Counted from the stretch's first letter, positions 11,940 to 24,277 are shown. The stretch: 64,000 nucleotides of DNA from Micractinium sp. NFX-FRZ (GCA_029339195.1 JAPTJF010000071.1:1-64000), one strand, 5' to 3'. Translations and numbers: made by a program. Notes: generated by a model from the sequence alone, not told the origin.

Positions 11940-14900
11940 TCAGGTGTACAGCCGCCACCAGCGCAGCTTCCCCCAGGCAGGCCGGCTGTCCTGCCAGTTG
12001 TTGGGACGCAGGCAGAAGCCCCAGTTGACTGACGCAGAGTGCCGGATGCCCTCATCCCCAGCCTTGATCGCTGCATCGCCCCCGAGCAGCACGTCAGGCC
12101 AGTTGGAGCGCAGCACACTCAGGCGCCGGTAGATGGGTGTAAGGTTGGCCACCCTGCATGGGATGCAGCAGCAACAGCGCAGGGCGAGGAGCGCGTGACG
12201 CAGCAGTGATGGGTGCGAACCCGCAGCAAGCAGGCGTGGGTGCCCGCATGCTGGAGCAGCTGTGTCCAAGGCGGCCGTCAGGCAGAGGGGCGGCAGGAAT
12301 GGTTGCAGGCGGCGGCGGGAGGGGAAGGTACCAACATGCACAGTGCCACCCACCGGTGCACCCAATCTGGCGTGCCCCACGCTCTCACTGGCAACAGCTG
12401 CGCATTGCCACCTGCTGCCCTGCCCTACCCACCTGACTAACACCTTCACGGTGCCAGAGTCGATGTCCGCCATGCGGCCCACCTTGCCGCGCCGCTGGTG
12501 CTGCATCACAAAATCAGCCTCCACCTCCTCGCCCTCGCTGCTGCCGTACTTGGCGGTGAGCGGGCTGTCAAAGAAGCTGATGAAGATTTCGCCGTTCCCC
12601 AGCTTGCCGTCCATCACCGTCTCCAGCAGCGCCGCCTCCAGAGCCGGATCGCCCAGCCCATCCAGTTGCTCGCCCCCTGCCAGCTGCCGCGCCACCTGCC
12701 CCATCACACCATGTGCACCCTTGATGCCGCCCACCTGCGGGGGCGGCAAGCAAAGAAGGGGGTAGCATGGTGAACCACCAAAGCAGTCGAAGAAAGCCAG
12801 CAGGTTGAGCAGTTTGCTGTGCAAACCAGAGAGCACAGAGATGTGAATCCCTTCAGCAGAGGACACAGAGGGCAGGCTTGCTGACGGCGGGGCGCGCAGC
12901 AGGTGCCCGGTGAGGATTGCATGACGCTGCAAGCGCTGCCTGCTGTGCAGTCAGCCCAAGCCACCCCACCTCAACAGAGCAAGCCCTGTATGTAAAGCAG
13001 GGCGCACCGTTGCATTGATGGTTCGGCAGGGCAGCAGGTCTGGCTGGCGCCGCCCACCCAAGATGTAAGACAGGAAGTCGTTGCAGAGACCACCCTTGAT
13101 GTTCTTGGCCAGGTTGAAGGACGGGTGCTCCCACTTGCCCTGCGCAGCTCAGGGTGGATCACACTGCCTTGCTGTGACACCAAGCCAGGGCAGGTGGGAC
13201 GGTGCACAGCGGATGCTGAGCACGCCAGCCCGGCCAGTGAAGCAGCCTGCAACGTCCGCAATCCTGCATGCACCAACGGGCAGGTGGCCAGGCGAAGCCA
13301 AGCGGCGCCCCTGCTGCCTCACCTCTGGGTCCTCAGGCTCCGCAGGAACCTGTTCATCAAGCTCTGCAAGCGGCATGGGCGGCAGCTCAAGGGGGTCCAC
13401 AGGAGGCAGGTCGCGCTGCTGCTGCGGCGGCGGCGGCGGCGGCTGCGGCTGGACCCTGCCTGCCGCACCCTCCATGCTGCCGCCGCCACCGCCACCAATG
13501 CCCCTGTTCATCTGCAGCTTGCGGAAAAGCTCGTCCAGACGGCAGCCTCCGGCTGTGGGAGCGGAGCTGGGGCGCTGGCGGGGCACAGGCAGCCTGTTGG
13601 CCGGCTGCTCAGCCAGCGCCACTCCCAGCTGAGGCAGCGCCAGCCCCATGGCAATGCCGGCTGCATTCTCCTTGCTTGCAGGGGAGCCTTGCACCTGCAG
13701 GCGGCACAATGCAAGGGCGGTGATGGCAGGCAAAGGCGGTGATGTCAGGCTTAAGCAGCGGCAGTGCATGCTTGGCACTCAGATCAATGGGAAGAGTCGA
13801 GGCACCACTGGCGGTGCAGCGCTGGTACCACTGGACAGCAGTCACAGCAGGCGCCACAGCAGGCGTGCCCGTGTTACCTCCAGCCCACCCCAGCAGCTGT
13901 GTGCATGCACAGCGCAGCGCAGTACTGACCTGCTCACGCCCCTTGTGTTCACTGAACCGCGGCTGCGGCGGCGGAGGGGCCTCGTGTGTACGCTCTCCCC
14001 ACAGGCCTGGCTCCTGCTGCCGCTGCTGCTCCGCCTGCTGCAGCGGCTGCTCTCGATCCTCACTCCGCTGCTGTTGCTGCAGGGCCGGGGACGGAGGCTG
14101 TGGCGCCTCCTCCTCCTCCTCCTCCTCCTGCCCTTCCACCAGGTGCTGCCATTCCTCCTCATGCGGCTGCTGCTGCTCCTCCTGCACCACCTCGTCGTCG
14201 TCAGAGGATTCATCAATCAGCAGCCGCAGCGGCAGCCCATGCACCGTGCGATTGCTCCGCCGAAGGGTGACGCCGCCTTCGGCAGCTAGCCCAGCGGGCA
14301 GCACCCCATCCGCACCAGGCTGGCCCAGAGTGTACAGGATGCCGCCAGCCCTGCCAGCTGTGTGCTCGTTGTGCTGCCGGTGAGCAGCTGCGCCATTTGC
14401 TGCGACCCCACCGCCTGGCAGGCCACCCAGGCCGTAGCCCCCGCCCGCCAGGCCGCCCAGGCCGTAGCCCCCGCCCGCCATGCCGTGCTCTCTGAAGGCC
14501 TGCGGGAATGCCACGGGCAAAGCAAGACAGAGCTATCATGCCTGATCATAAAAACCCGCAGATCTGTCGCGCCAAGAACTGGCAGCTCTCAAACCTGCGT
14601 GCACCCAACTCCCCTGCACACCGCCCCGCACCTGGACCTGTGGTGCATTCACTGGTCCCAATCCAGGCCACGGCACCTGCAGGAAGGCATGCACGAGCCA
14701 GGAGTGTGTTGAATAACTGCATTGGACGACAGTTACCCTGTCTCCTGCATTTTTCGCAGCACCCAACATCTGCCCGATGCATCCACATACCCCTGCGCAC
14801 CTGGTGCTCCGGCTGCCGCTCCTGCTGGTCAAACATACCGCCTGCAGCCATCTGTGCCTGCAAGAAGGGGCAGGCATGCAGGGGCGGGGCATTCACGGGA

Positions 14901-15124
14901 GTCGCCTTCACAAGCCGACTGTGCATGTGGCATGATCGCTTACTGGCAGCACCCACGTCGCCCCGCCCTGCCGCCGCCCGCCGCCCACGGCGTTCAGGTG
15001 GGCCCTGTCCCTCGCCTCCCACCTCCTCGGCGCTGCTGGTCCGGGCGTGGGCGACACCGATGCCGGCTACACGGCCGAAGAGGCCCTGAGACCGGCCATC
15101 GCTCTGCTCACTCCGGTCGTCCAT
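11940..15124 (-). CDS. Unrecognised protein with acidic/Gln-rich middle and conserved-looking C-terminus
   Basis: Exon model on the minus strand: first coding region from ATG 15124 (3' limit uncertain), then 14857-14801, 14499-13930, 13694-13323, 13139-13008, 12734-12433 and 12153-11940. Phases close from 14857 to the TGA at 11940. The protein is about 600-650 residues. The N-terminal half is low complexity: Gly-rich repeats, a run of Glu after DESSDDDEVV, and Gln- and Pro-rich stretches. The last three exons read like a folded domain with motifs such as KWEHPSFNLAKNIKGG, EIFISFFDSPLTAKYG and RHSASVNWGFCLRPNNW. I do not recognise the family. It shares a 178-bp head-to-head promoter region with the gene at 15303. 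A minus-strand TGTAA lies 195 nt past the stop. Confidence 0.65.
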
Positions 15125-15302
15125 GCCAACATGCGCTTGTTGCTGAGCGGCGGCACGCAGGAACGATATCTTGAGTTGGAGGCACTGCCAGCGACTCAAT
15201 CGAGACTGCCTGCATCGCCCATGCAGGGCCTCTTGCGACAGCACGGTCGTCGGTCCTATTCTGCTTTGCTCATCAGCCTCCCTTCTGCTACCTGCAAGCG
15301 CC
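15125..15302. promoter_or_regulatory. Putative bidirectional promoter
   Basis: Only 178 bp separate the ATG of the minus-strand gene (15124) from the ATG of the plus-strand gene (15303). Both promoters and both 5' untranslated regions must therefore lie here or overlap the neighbouring gene. No TATA box or named element is visible. Confidence 0.5.
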
Positions 15303-17827
15303 ATGGATTTCGGCTGGTATGCCGTTGCGGCTGGCGCACAGCTGCCGGGCCACGCCGATGGTGGCGGGGCGCAACAGGACGCCCCGGGGGTGCCTCAGCT
15401 GCAGGAGCTCAACGAATTCAAGGAGCAGGCCGAGGCGCAGCAGCAGGTGCGCGCCGCTGGCTTGGTCAACAACTGTCGCCTGTCGCCGCCGGTCGTCGGG
15501 CTGCAACCGCCGCTCCCGCCGTAGCCCCACCCCTCGGCCTACACAGCCACCCAGCTGCTTTCTTCCCGGCCCCTGCTGCGTGCAGATCGTGCTGCGCGCG
15601 ATTGATGACGCCCGCATCGAAGCGGGGAAGGCGGGCCTCCACACCCACGTGCCTGTGCTGGCCAGTATTGGCGCCCGCCTGCGCTGCACGGCGCTGAGCA
15701 GCAGCCCGCTGTGCCTGGCGGTCTACATGCTTGCCCAGTTGATGCTCAAGACATACTGCGCGGGCGCCAGCGGCCACACCCTGGGCTCACTCAGCCAGGT
15801 GCTCCTGGCGGCAGAGGCAGCAGAGGCATGGAGCGTCTTCGCCGGCAGCAGCCTGGGCGCCGCCCTGGTGGCGCAGCACCTGTGGACGGTGGTGCGCCTG
15901 CACTACCTGTTCTTGCTGGGTGCGCACATCAAGGGGCTGAACGGCAAGAAGTGCGACGGCGCCGCCAACGAGCTTGCTGTGCGCACGCAGGAGTCTGCAG
16001 CCCTGCGCGCCGACACGCTGCCGCGCGTGCGCAGCTTCGGGCACAGCTTCGTCGCGTTCCTTGGTGGGTGGGTGGGTGGGCCGGCGGAGCGGGCGGGTGG
16101 GTTATTGAGGACTTTGGAAAGGCGGACAGCTGGGGGTAGAGGTTGTGGCAGCACATGGCAACAGGCAGCAGTGGCCCGCTCTTCCTCTGCCCTGCCCCGC
16201 GCCATACTTTCCCTCTTACCTTCTCCCGCCACCTTCTCCTCCCCTGCAGTCCGCGTGGCCCCCACCCTGCGTGACGCGCGCGCTGAGGAGGTGAAGAAGT
16301 TTCAAGTAGCTGTGCAGACGGCGCTGCTGACTCCTGCGCTCACAGATGACGATGTGCTCACGGTGATGCTGGAGCACAAGTCGCTCAAGGTGGGTGGCAG
16401 GCGGCTTGGTGCGCGGATGCGTGCCTGCCTGCGTTGCGAATGGGTGGACGGCGCTGGATGGCAGGCTGGGTTGGTGCATCACTGGCTCAGCCCTTTGCCA
16501 TGTGTACAATATGTGCTGGTGCAGCGCCTTGTTTTTGCTCCAGCCTCGCAGCACCCAAGACTTTGCGTGTGCTCCGCCTCCTGGCTCCTGCTGCCGCCCT
16601 GCTCCCCGCCTGCAGTTCCCCAACTCGCATGAGGCGGTGTCAATGTCGGCCCTCGCGCCTCACACACCCACACCCTCTCACACGCCTCTGTCCTCTTCTC
16701 ACTCCCCTTGCAGTTCATCTGCAAGCTGGGTGTGAGCCTGGCGCAGACGTACGTGCACGAGGCTCTGGGGGATGCCACCCCGCTGCTAGACCACCCCAGC
16801 CGCCTGCCCGCCTGGTTCTGCCGGCTGTTCTCCGCCATCATCCGCGAGCAGAGCAAGGTGGCGCTGCTGGCCCAGTCGTGCGAGGAGTATGACACGCTGG
16901 GTGGCGTCTTCTCCTCCACTGGTGAGCCGCAGGTCATGCTGATAAGGGCCTGGATGTGGGAGTGGGGGAGCACTGCTTTGACAGCAGCCCAGGGTCGTGC
17001 GTAATCAAGTTTGTTCCGCACCTGTTTGTCTTCCTTTGACATAAATTTGGGGAGATTTGCTTGCCTGCCAACACGCTCCGCACGTCCTGCCCTGCGCCAA
17101 CCAAGGCCCTGGGACTGCGTCCCTCCCTTGGGCCCTGCGGCCCCCTCTCCGTGCCTCAAACTCCTGCCCATGGGCGTGCCTCCTCCCGTCCTCTGCCCGC
17201 AGCCAAGGCGGTCAAGAGCACCTCCAAGTTCACGACGTGCGTGACGGCGGCGGTGGCACCCATGGTGTCGGCGCTGGGCATGCGGGGGCTGTGCCGCAGC
17301 CCGCTGCTGGGGCAGCAGGCGCACATCGCAGTGGACGCCTGGGGGCAGGACCGCACGCAGCGGATGCAGCAGCGCACCGAGGGGATGGCAGAGCAGAGCG
17401 TGGAGGCGCTGCAGCGCATCGAGTCCAGCTACTGGGTGCTCAACGCCAACGTGACGACGCTGATGCAGGCGCTGCGCAACGCAAACCTGGTGGAGGACGC
17501 ACCCGCCGCCACGCCGCCGCCGGCTGCCGGGTGGGTGGGTGGGGCATGTGGCTTGTCGGCTGTGGTCCGTCACCGGCGCAGGCATGCTCTTTTGCTCAAG
17601 GTTCTGGGAGCGCTGTTGCTGCTGAACCTCAAACCCCCCGTAGCTGCCCCATGGCACTGCACTGGATATGTTCGCCACCATTGCAGACCTTTCGCCAGCC
17701 CTCAGCCTACTTACTCCTGCCACTGCCGCCTGCACCCGCTCCCCTGTGCAGCTTCCGCATTGCTGCTGGCGCCGCCGGCACGCCGCGCACTGAGCCGCTC
17801 AAGGGCCGCAACATAATGATGGCGTGA
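15303..17827 (+). CDS. Unrecognised helical protein, 457 aa
   Basis: Six exons join with all phases closing: 15303-15446, 15586-16063, 16250-16389, 16714-16921, 17203-17530 and 17752-17827 (TGA), giving 457 residues. The N-terminus MDFGWYAVAAGAQL leads into a Gln/Glu-rich segment ending EQAEAQQQ. The body is Ala/Leu-rich and looks mostly alpha-helical, with stretches that could be amphipathic or membrane-associated (LAVYMLAQLMLKTY, HLWTVVRLHYLFLLGAHI). There is no signal peptide or known motif. I cannot assign a function. Confidence rests on phase closure and on sensible codon use across every exon. Confidence 0.75.
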
Positions 17828-19276
17828 TGCAGCCTCGACCCCAGCCCCAGCCGCCCACCCTCTTGGCCAGCCCGCAGGCAGCGCTCCTGCTGCCGGATCA
17901 GCCTGTCTTGAGGCAGGCGCAGCGCTCCCAGCCTGAGGCGCTGCCACAGTAAAGGCGTGCCCATGAGCAGGCTCGTTACGGCCTGTGCTTCCTTAAAACT
18001 GAGTAACTGGTGTTTGCACAACACTGTTTGTGGGGCATGGGCCAAGCGCTGGCTTCTCCCGTCCCGCCCCATGTTCCTGTTCCTGTCCCTACAGTATTCC
18101 TACTCCTCACATGAACCTTTCGCTTTTTCTACTGTTTGATACTGGAAGCTGAGCAGTGCGCATCCTTCTCGTCCTGCGCCCATCCCTTCACGCCGCCAAG
18201 GACGCCGTTCGCGGGTGCTCAACGCCCCGTCTGTTCTTGCTTGCCCAAACGACACCTGTGTAGTACCAACCCCCCCTGCCTGTATTTCTTGTGTACCTCT
18301 CTCCTTGTATCTTGTTTTGCTGCAGCCAAACCCTGATGGCCCTAACACGGCAGTCCCAACATTAATGACACTGCCGCGAATGCACACATCCGGAGGACAC
18401 AGCAGACCCTTGGCTGCCAGAGCAGGCGACAGCATGCAACAGCCCAATACTATGCTCGTGGCCGCAGTGCTGAGGTGGCCGGACCAAGGTTACAATCAGC
18501 AGCTGGGTAGCTGCTGCTGCCTGGGGCGAAGGGAAAAGGGAGGGGGCAGGTGCATGGTGTTGCAGCATTGCAATGCAACTGAGAGCCAGGAGGGGCGGAC
18601 AGATTGATGAGTGGATCAGGAGTGTGGGCGGGGTGTCAGTTCGACATTTGGTAGATAAAATGGCCGAGCAAAGTGGGGGAGGATGGCACATGGATAGGTG
18701 GGGTGGGGTGGGGCAGGGTGGGCTGACCGCAGCTGGGTGGGTGGGTGCGTACGTAAAGGGCGGAGCAGGGCTGTCGCAGCGTGTGCAGACGGGAAGCTCC
18801 CAATGGCGCCCAGATCATGTGCACAGAGCAGCGCAGCACCTGTCCAAGTAGCGGACTGACTGGGAAAGATATAGAGCGGGGGGCGGGGCGCACACCAGGG
18901 GATAAGCCTGGCGGGGGCAAGGAAAGAGGGGCCCGCAGAGCGGAGGGCGAGACCAAACAAAAGGGAGAGGCGGCGGTCAGAAGAGGGGTCAGGAGGGGCA
19001 TCGCGTCGTTGGTGTGCATGAAAGTGGGCAGGTTAAATGGGGGGGGGGGCGCATGGTAGGGGGCGAGGAGGGGGCGAGACAGGCAGGGAGTAGCCCCTGA
19101 TAAGTGGGTGCCAGCAACAGCAAGCAAATGGAGCCGGCTCATGCAAGGCAGAAGGGGTCACAGAGGGCGGGCTGGAGAGAAGCACAAGCCAGCCAGCCGG
19201 GCCCATCAAGGAGCGTGTGGGGCGCGTGGGGGGGGGCAAAGGGCGCTGCCCCCGCCGGGAGGGCCTGCCACGCAGC
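17828..19276. other. Convergent 3' intergenic region
   Basis: About 1.45 kb separates the stop of the 15303 gene from the stop of the expansin-like gene, which runs towards it. The first half is AT-richer and probably 3' untranslated sequence. The second half (18570-19260) is strongly G-rich on the plus strand, with many GGGG runs. No exon or RNA gene was recognised. Confidence 0.5.
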
Positions 19277-20719
19277 TTACACGCGCACGCCGCTGAGCAG
19301 GCGGCGGCTCTCGAGGTGCCACTTCCAGCCGGTGATGGAGTCCAGAGCATCCTGGGTGTCCTGCTTGCAGTCCACAAACTTCCACTCAATCTTCTTGCGG
19401 TCCCAAGAGAAGCCTGAGGAGCGAGGGAGGGGGGGAACAGGGGGCAGGGGAGGGCGGACGGGTGAGGCCGGGTGATGCGGAGGGGCCGGGCTCGCGGGGC
19501 GCCGATCGGCAGGAGCCACTGGCAGCAGCGGGGCGGTGCATGGTGCATGCCAGCCAAGGGCGCTGTGGCCCACCAGCCAGCGGCTGCGATGTGCTGCATC
19601 CTGCCCTTCATCAGCCACGCGCACTTTGCCGGCCCACATGTACCAGCGCCCGCCACCCCTCTAGTTACTGCATGGAGCCCTGAGGCTCACCTGTGACCTC
19701 CTTCAGGGCGTCAATTGAAAAGTCTATGTCGCCATTGCCCTTGCAGGAGGCGCACTCATCGAGAAGCATGACCTGCAAACAGGAACAGGGGGGTGAAGGG
19801 GTGAGGTGTGGACGGGGGCAGGGAGGGCAGGGCGGGGCGGGGCACCTGGAGCGGCGGTGGGGCAGCAGCGTGCCAGGATGCGGGAGCTGTGCGAGTGCCA
19901 CAGCGGCCAGCATCCAGCCATCCCGTCCACCTGCACGCCCCGGAATACTGCCAGGCAGCCGCGCCGCACCCCACACCACCAGGCAGGCAGCCAGGCAGCC
20001 ACACCTGCCAGGCGGCCAGAGGGGTTCCCGCCCTTGCGCCGTTCCCCGCACTGCAGGGGCGCAGCGCTGGCACTGCCCCCCACACCTCCGCCAAACCCAA
20101 AGCGCACTTGCGCCCCAGCCAGCTCACCTGGAACCACTTGCCGGATTCGCCATCCTCCAGGCCACGCGCCAGGATGCACTTGCCGCAGTGCTTCTTGCGG
20201 TCAAACACGTGGCTGGGCACGGCGGCATAGTACGTCTCCCACCTCTCATCCAGCTTGCCGAACTGGCAGGAGTTCAGGCCCGTCTTGTTCTTGTCGTGCT
20301 TGCCTGCGGGGCGGGGGTGGGAGGGGCGGTGTGGGGAGGGGCAGGGCGGGAAAGGGTCAGACGGCGTGCCAGCAGGGGATGTGGGTGGTCGGGTGGGGGT
20401 GATTTGGGGCACGGCATGGGGGCTTGTGGGGGGTGCATACTTGAAGCCACCCTGCCCAGGCAGCGCCGCATGGTTTGGGGAGCTCAGCAGGGCCAAGGGT
20501 TGCCCCGCCCAAAGACCTCCAACGCATGCCGCCCTCCAACAGCGCATGTGCCAGCGGGTATCCCGCGGCATGACCCGCGCAAGCTGAGGGGCTGAAGCGC
20601 GGCATGAGCCGCTGCTCACCACTGTAGGCGGTGCCATCGCCCTTGGTGGTGTCCTCATCGCACACAGCGATGGAGGCCAGGCCCAGTAGCAGCAGGGACA
20701 GGATGGAGCGGCGGGCCAT
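19277..20719 (-). CDS. Short secreted expansin-like DPBB protein
   Basis: Four exons, 20719-20620, 20303-20128, 19772-19691 and 19413-19277 (TAA), close in phase to 164 residues. Residues 1-20 (MARRSILSLLLLGLASIAVC) are a clear signal peptide. The rest matches the double-psi beta-barrel of expansins and barwin-like proteins in order: GTAYSG near the start, CGKCILAR, VMLLDECASCKGNGDIDFSI with the typical Asp-Leu/Phe-Ser pattern, and WKFVDC near the end. No second, carbohydrate-binding domain follows, so it is shorter than plant expansins (about 250 aa). Family members act non-hydrolytically on cell-wall polymers; that role here is inference. A TATA box lies about 100 bp upstream of the ATG. 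Confidence 0.85.
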
Positions 20720-20820
20720 TGTGGGCGGCGGCAGCGGGCGGGCAGGAGGGGCAGCAGCAGGCTGGGTTGATGGGGCCGGCGGGTATGAAAGGAGCGAATG
20801 AACACGGCTTCAAGCGGTCC

Positions 20821-20828
20821 TTATATAG
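20821..20828 (-). promoter_or_regulatory. TATA box of the expansin-like gene
   Basis: On the minus strand this reads CTATATAA, 102 bp upstream of the ATG at 20719. That would give a 5' untranslated region of roughly 70 nt. It is one of the few clear TATA boxes in this GC-rich window, and it is correctly placed for this gene. Confidence 0.7.
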
Positions 20829-22282
20829 CATCAAACCCGGCGTGCCCGACTCCACTTCGTAGTGCACACTTCGGCAGCTGCTCCCGTCAGACCCGTCGCG
20901 TCCCGCGCCGTCTCAGGCCTGCGCCGACTGCGCTGTGCGCCCACATGCATCGATTCACGTTGAAAACATTCACCAGATAGCGCTGGGGGGACTTTGAGTG
21001 CACGCATTTCCGGCCCGTGCGTGTGACTGGTGGCTGTACTGCTGGCTGTTGTGGGTGGTAGGCTAGCCCGGGCTGCCACTACATGCGGCTCGCAGTATTC
21101 GAGGCCCTGCAGGCCTCTAGATGTTCTAATCAGCCTCCTGAGCGACTTGTGGGGCGGTGGCAGGCAGCGGGCACGGTGGTAGCCTGCGCCGCTGCCGGCC
21201 GTGCAACCACCGTCCACCTGGATTCAAACGTGCATGTTCCCACCTCCGTGTGCAGCAGTACAGCGGGCAACTGCAGGCCCCGCCCAGGGGGGGCAACCAT
21301 GCAATTGATGGACTCTGTGGCCTAGCCTTGCCTGTCATTTGAGCACAACAAGTGGCGCCTGGCACCCCAGGCAAGCCCACACACGCCGCTACCACCCCCA
21401 GCCAGCCGCTGTGGCCAGCCTGCACTCCGACCCCCTGCCCACTGCCCAGATCACCTGTCCTGCAACCCGCCTGCGGAAACCGGGCTGACTCGGTGGCTGC
21501 TGAACATGCCGGAGCAGCGGGGTGCAGCCCTCTTCTGTGAGTGGTAGGCATGCGCATGCAGCCTCTATCCAGGGGGCCCACATGGACCGGTACCGGTTGG
21601 CCCAAGGACACAACGGCCACAGCCATGCAGGGCCGACCCCTCCCCCAGCCTCCACAACAAAGCACGGGACCACAGCATGCTGTGCAAGTCCCTTCATCTT
21701 GACTGAGCCCTGACCCTCTGAGCGGGCAGAGGGGTGGTGGGAGCGGCAGCCCGGTGCGCTGGTGCATTGCAATGTGTCACACCATGATGCGGTTGTATGT
21801 GGCAGCTGTGAATACGTGAGTCAGGAGGGTCAGGGTGCTGGCACACTAAACAGGGGAAGGAGGGGTGCAGGCGGCGCAGGATAGGAGGGGCCTGCAGCTA
21901 GCTAGCTGCAAGCTCCCAAGCCGCCAAGGCCCCAGCCGGCAGGGCTGCACGGCCACTGCTGACGCCGCCGCTGGTGGCGCTGCCGTGCTGCCACAATGGA
22001 CGTCAGCGGTGCACTTCACTGTGAGAGCGGCTGCCTGGTGGCATGCTGTGCGCTGCAGCAGCGGCTGCAGCAGAGGGCGGCATGCCGTGCAGTCGTGCCA
22101 TGCTGCCGCTCCACGGCGCTGCTGCAGAGGCACCAGGCGGGGCGGCTGCACCAGGCGGGGCGCTTCGCTGGGATGTGTCTTGGCCGGAATGCGGTGTGCT
22201 GTGCTGGGTGCTGTGCTAGACGCCGGCCGTGCTGTGCTGGGGGTGCTGCGTCACACACGCCAGCGGTACCCGCTTGGTGGGG
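20829..22282. other. Intergenic region without recognisable gene
   Basis: About 1.45 kb lies between the promoter of the expansin-like gene and the stop of LSM3. It should contain the 3' untranslated region of LSM3 and upstream sequence of the expansin-like gene. Open frames of up to 213 codons occur on the minus strand but have Pro/Cys/His-rich, non-protein-like composition. Nothing else was recognised. Confidence 0.5.
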
Positions 22283-23337
22283 TCACGATCTGAGGGGCGG
22301 CGACACCAGGATCACGCCATCCCCCCGCACAAACAGATAGGGCACCATGCGCTTGTTTGTCTGCAGGCCGGCAGGCAAGGGAGGGCGGGCGAAACGGGTG
22401 TGCATCAAACGGTGGCCGGCACTCCCAGGGGCAGGGGGGGAGGCTGCGGCAGCACTGGCGCAGCACGGCGGCAGCCAGGAAGACTGCAGCAAGTCTTGGA
22501 TCAGCGATGCACACAGCAGCGGCAGCGTAGACCACATTGCAAGCCCTCCCCCACTGCATATGTGTGTGTGTGCGTGCGTGTGCGTGCAGCACAGCTGTGC
22601 TGCAGCCGCCCGCATGGCAACAGCAGGCATGACAAGAGGAGCGTGGCGTGGGAGGGGCAAGCGAGCCGAGCCACACATGTGTGATGTGACATGCCTGGCA
22701 GGCAGCTTGCGCCCGCCAGGCTCCATGCCCAGCATCCGCACACAACAGACGCCCAGCAGCATGCACACGCAGCGCAGCGAGCGACGGACCGAGGCGAGAG
22801 TGCCGGGCGCACTGGGCAAGCCCTCTCACCACACACAGCCAGCCGCGTCTATCCACCCATCACAAGCTCACCACAGCTGCATAATTTGCATGCAGACATT
22901 CCATGCAGACCACCAACTTGGTTGCTCCCAAAGACAATGCCAGCACCCCGTCCAGCACCCACCTTGATGATCTCCTCAAACGTCTCCTCATCAATCTCCA
23001 CAGTCGTCACAGTCTCCTCCACATCCCCCAGAATCATGTTCAAGTGCTGGTCGTACGCCTGCGGGAGAGGGCAGGCGGGCGCACCAGTGGCAGAGGCGCC
23101 AGTGGGTGCAGCTGGGGTGCACAGGGAAGGCGGCACCTGTGCTGCCGCCGCCGCCGCCGCCGCCACTGCAGGCGGTGCTGCCTGCCCCCACCCCCAGGCC
23201 CGCCGGCGCGTCGCCCTTACATGCAGCTTGCCGCGCAGCTCCCTCTCTCCCTTCAGCTTCACGTAGACCTTCTCATCCAGCGAAAGCCGGATCAAGTCGA
23301 GCGGCTCCCTCACTGTGTTGTCCTCCTCCGTCGCCAT
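22283..23337 (-). CDS. LSM3: U6 snRNA-associated Sm-like protein LSm3
   Basis: Three exons, 23337-23221, 23058-22963 and 22360-22283 (TGA), join in phase to 96 residues, the usual LSm3 length. The sequence aligns by eye along its whole length with plant and animal LSm3: [18 protein letters not shown], then [20 protein letters not shown] (Sm1 motif), and [14 protein letters not shown] at the end (Sm2 motif). LSm3 is a subunit of the LSm2-8 ring, which binds the U6 snRNA 3' end in the nucleus, and of the LSm1-7 ring in cytoplasmic mRNA decapping. The ATG at 23337 was chosen because it gives the family N-terminus. An upstream in-frame GTG is not needed. The gene is head to head with phosphoglycolate phosphatase, 294 bp apart. 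Confidence 0.97.
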
Positions 23338-23631
23338 CGTCACGGGCGCTGCTGCCCGGCTGCTGCTGGCAGTCTAGATGCGCCCCTCGACCAGGCTCCG
23401 GTAATTAGACGAAACGTTGTCGAGAGAAGTGCTTGCAGGCTCTGTGCAGGCTTTCGGGGAGCAAGTTCAAGAAAGCGGGTGTTGACGGATCGCGCGCAAC
23501 TGCGTTGCGGGGGAGCAGAAAACTTGAGGTACTGCCACCCGTCCTGCCGATGGCGTCCATTTGAGCAGCTGCCTTCCTTGCCGTCCGCCCATCGCGTCCC
23601 GTCGATCTCAATAATTATTTCTGCACCCTCC
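23338..23631. promoter_or_regulatory. Bidirectional promoter of LSM3 and phosphoglycolate phosphatase
   Basis: This 294-bp interval separates two start codons pointing away from each other. It contains an AT-rich patch, AATAATTATTT, near 23610-23620, close to the phosphatase start. No canonical TATA box is evident. Confidence 0.55.
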
Positions 23632-24238
23632 ATGATCAGCTCCGCAGCCCCGGCGCTGACGAGGAGTGGCTCGGTGTTGGCGGGAGCAGCAGCGCGGCAG
23701 CAGGCCCGTGGAGTGGCTCGTCCGGCATTTGGGCGGACAGTGCACAAGACAGCAGCGGTGCAGCAGCAGCAGCGGCGGCAGCAGCGGACAATGGCGGTGC
23801 AGGCGCAGGCTGACGGCTCCAAGCGTGAGTCCCGCTGTTTACCTGCGCTCGTCTGCTGCCTTGTAACGCAAAATGCCGCGTCTTGGATCCCCAACCCGTC
23901 CAGAAAGTGGTAGACTCCTTTATCCCGTTGCCGCCGCCGCCGCCTGCCGCTGCCGTCCCGACACGCGCCTGGCCTCCTGCCCACGCTGCAGCCCAGCGCG
24001 CCAGCGTGGATGACAAGCGCGCCATCCTGGACAAGGTGGACTGCTTCATCTTTGACTGCGATGGCGTGATATGGCGCGGCGACAGCGTGATTGACGGCGT
24101 GCCGGAGACGCTCGACATGCTTCGCGCTATGGTGCGCCTGCCGCCAGCCACCTCAAGCCGCCACTCAAGCCAGCCTGCTGCTGGGCGTTGTGCTGGAAGT
24201 CTTCTGCTTCTGTGACTAGTACTTCTTTGGCATCGGCA

Positions 24239-24277
<39 letters not shown>

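Noticed and set aside
16479..17735. Minus-strand frame of 418 codons
   Set aside because: It is antisense to several exons of the 15303 gene, whose phases all close. The composition is Arg/His/Ser-rich, as expected for a GC-rich shadow frame.
20829..22282. A gene between the expansin-like gene and LSM3
   Set aside because: Frames of up to 213 codons have improbable composition, and no splice-linked set of exons could be built.
22903..23913. Plus-strand frame of 336 codons over the LSM3/phosphatase promoter
   Set aside because: It runs antisense through LSM3 exons 1 and 2. Only its last part, from 23632, is real, as phosphatase exon 1.
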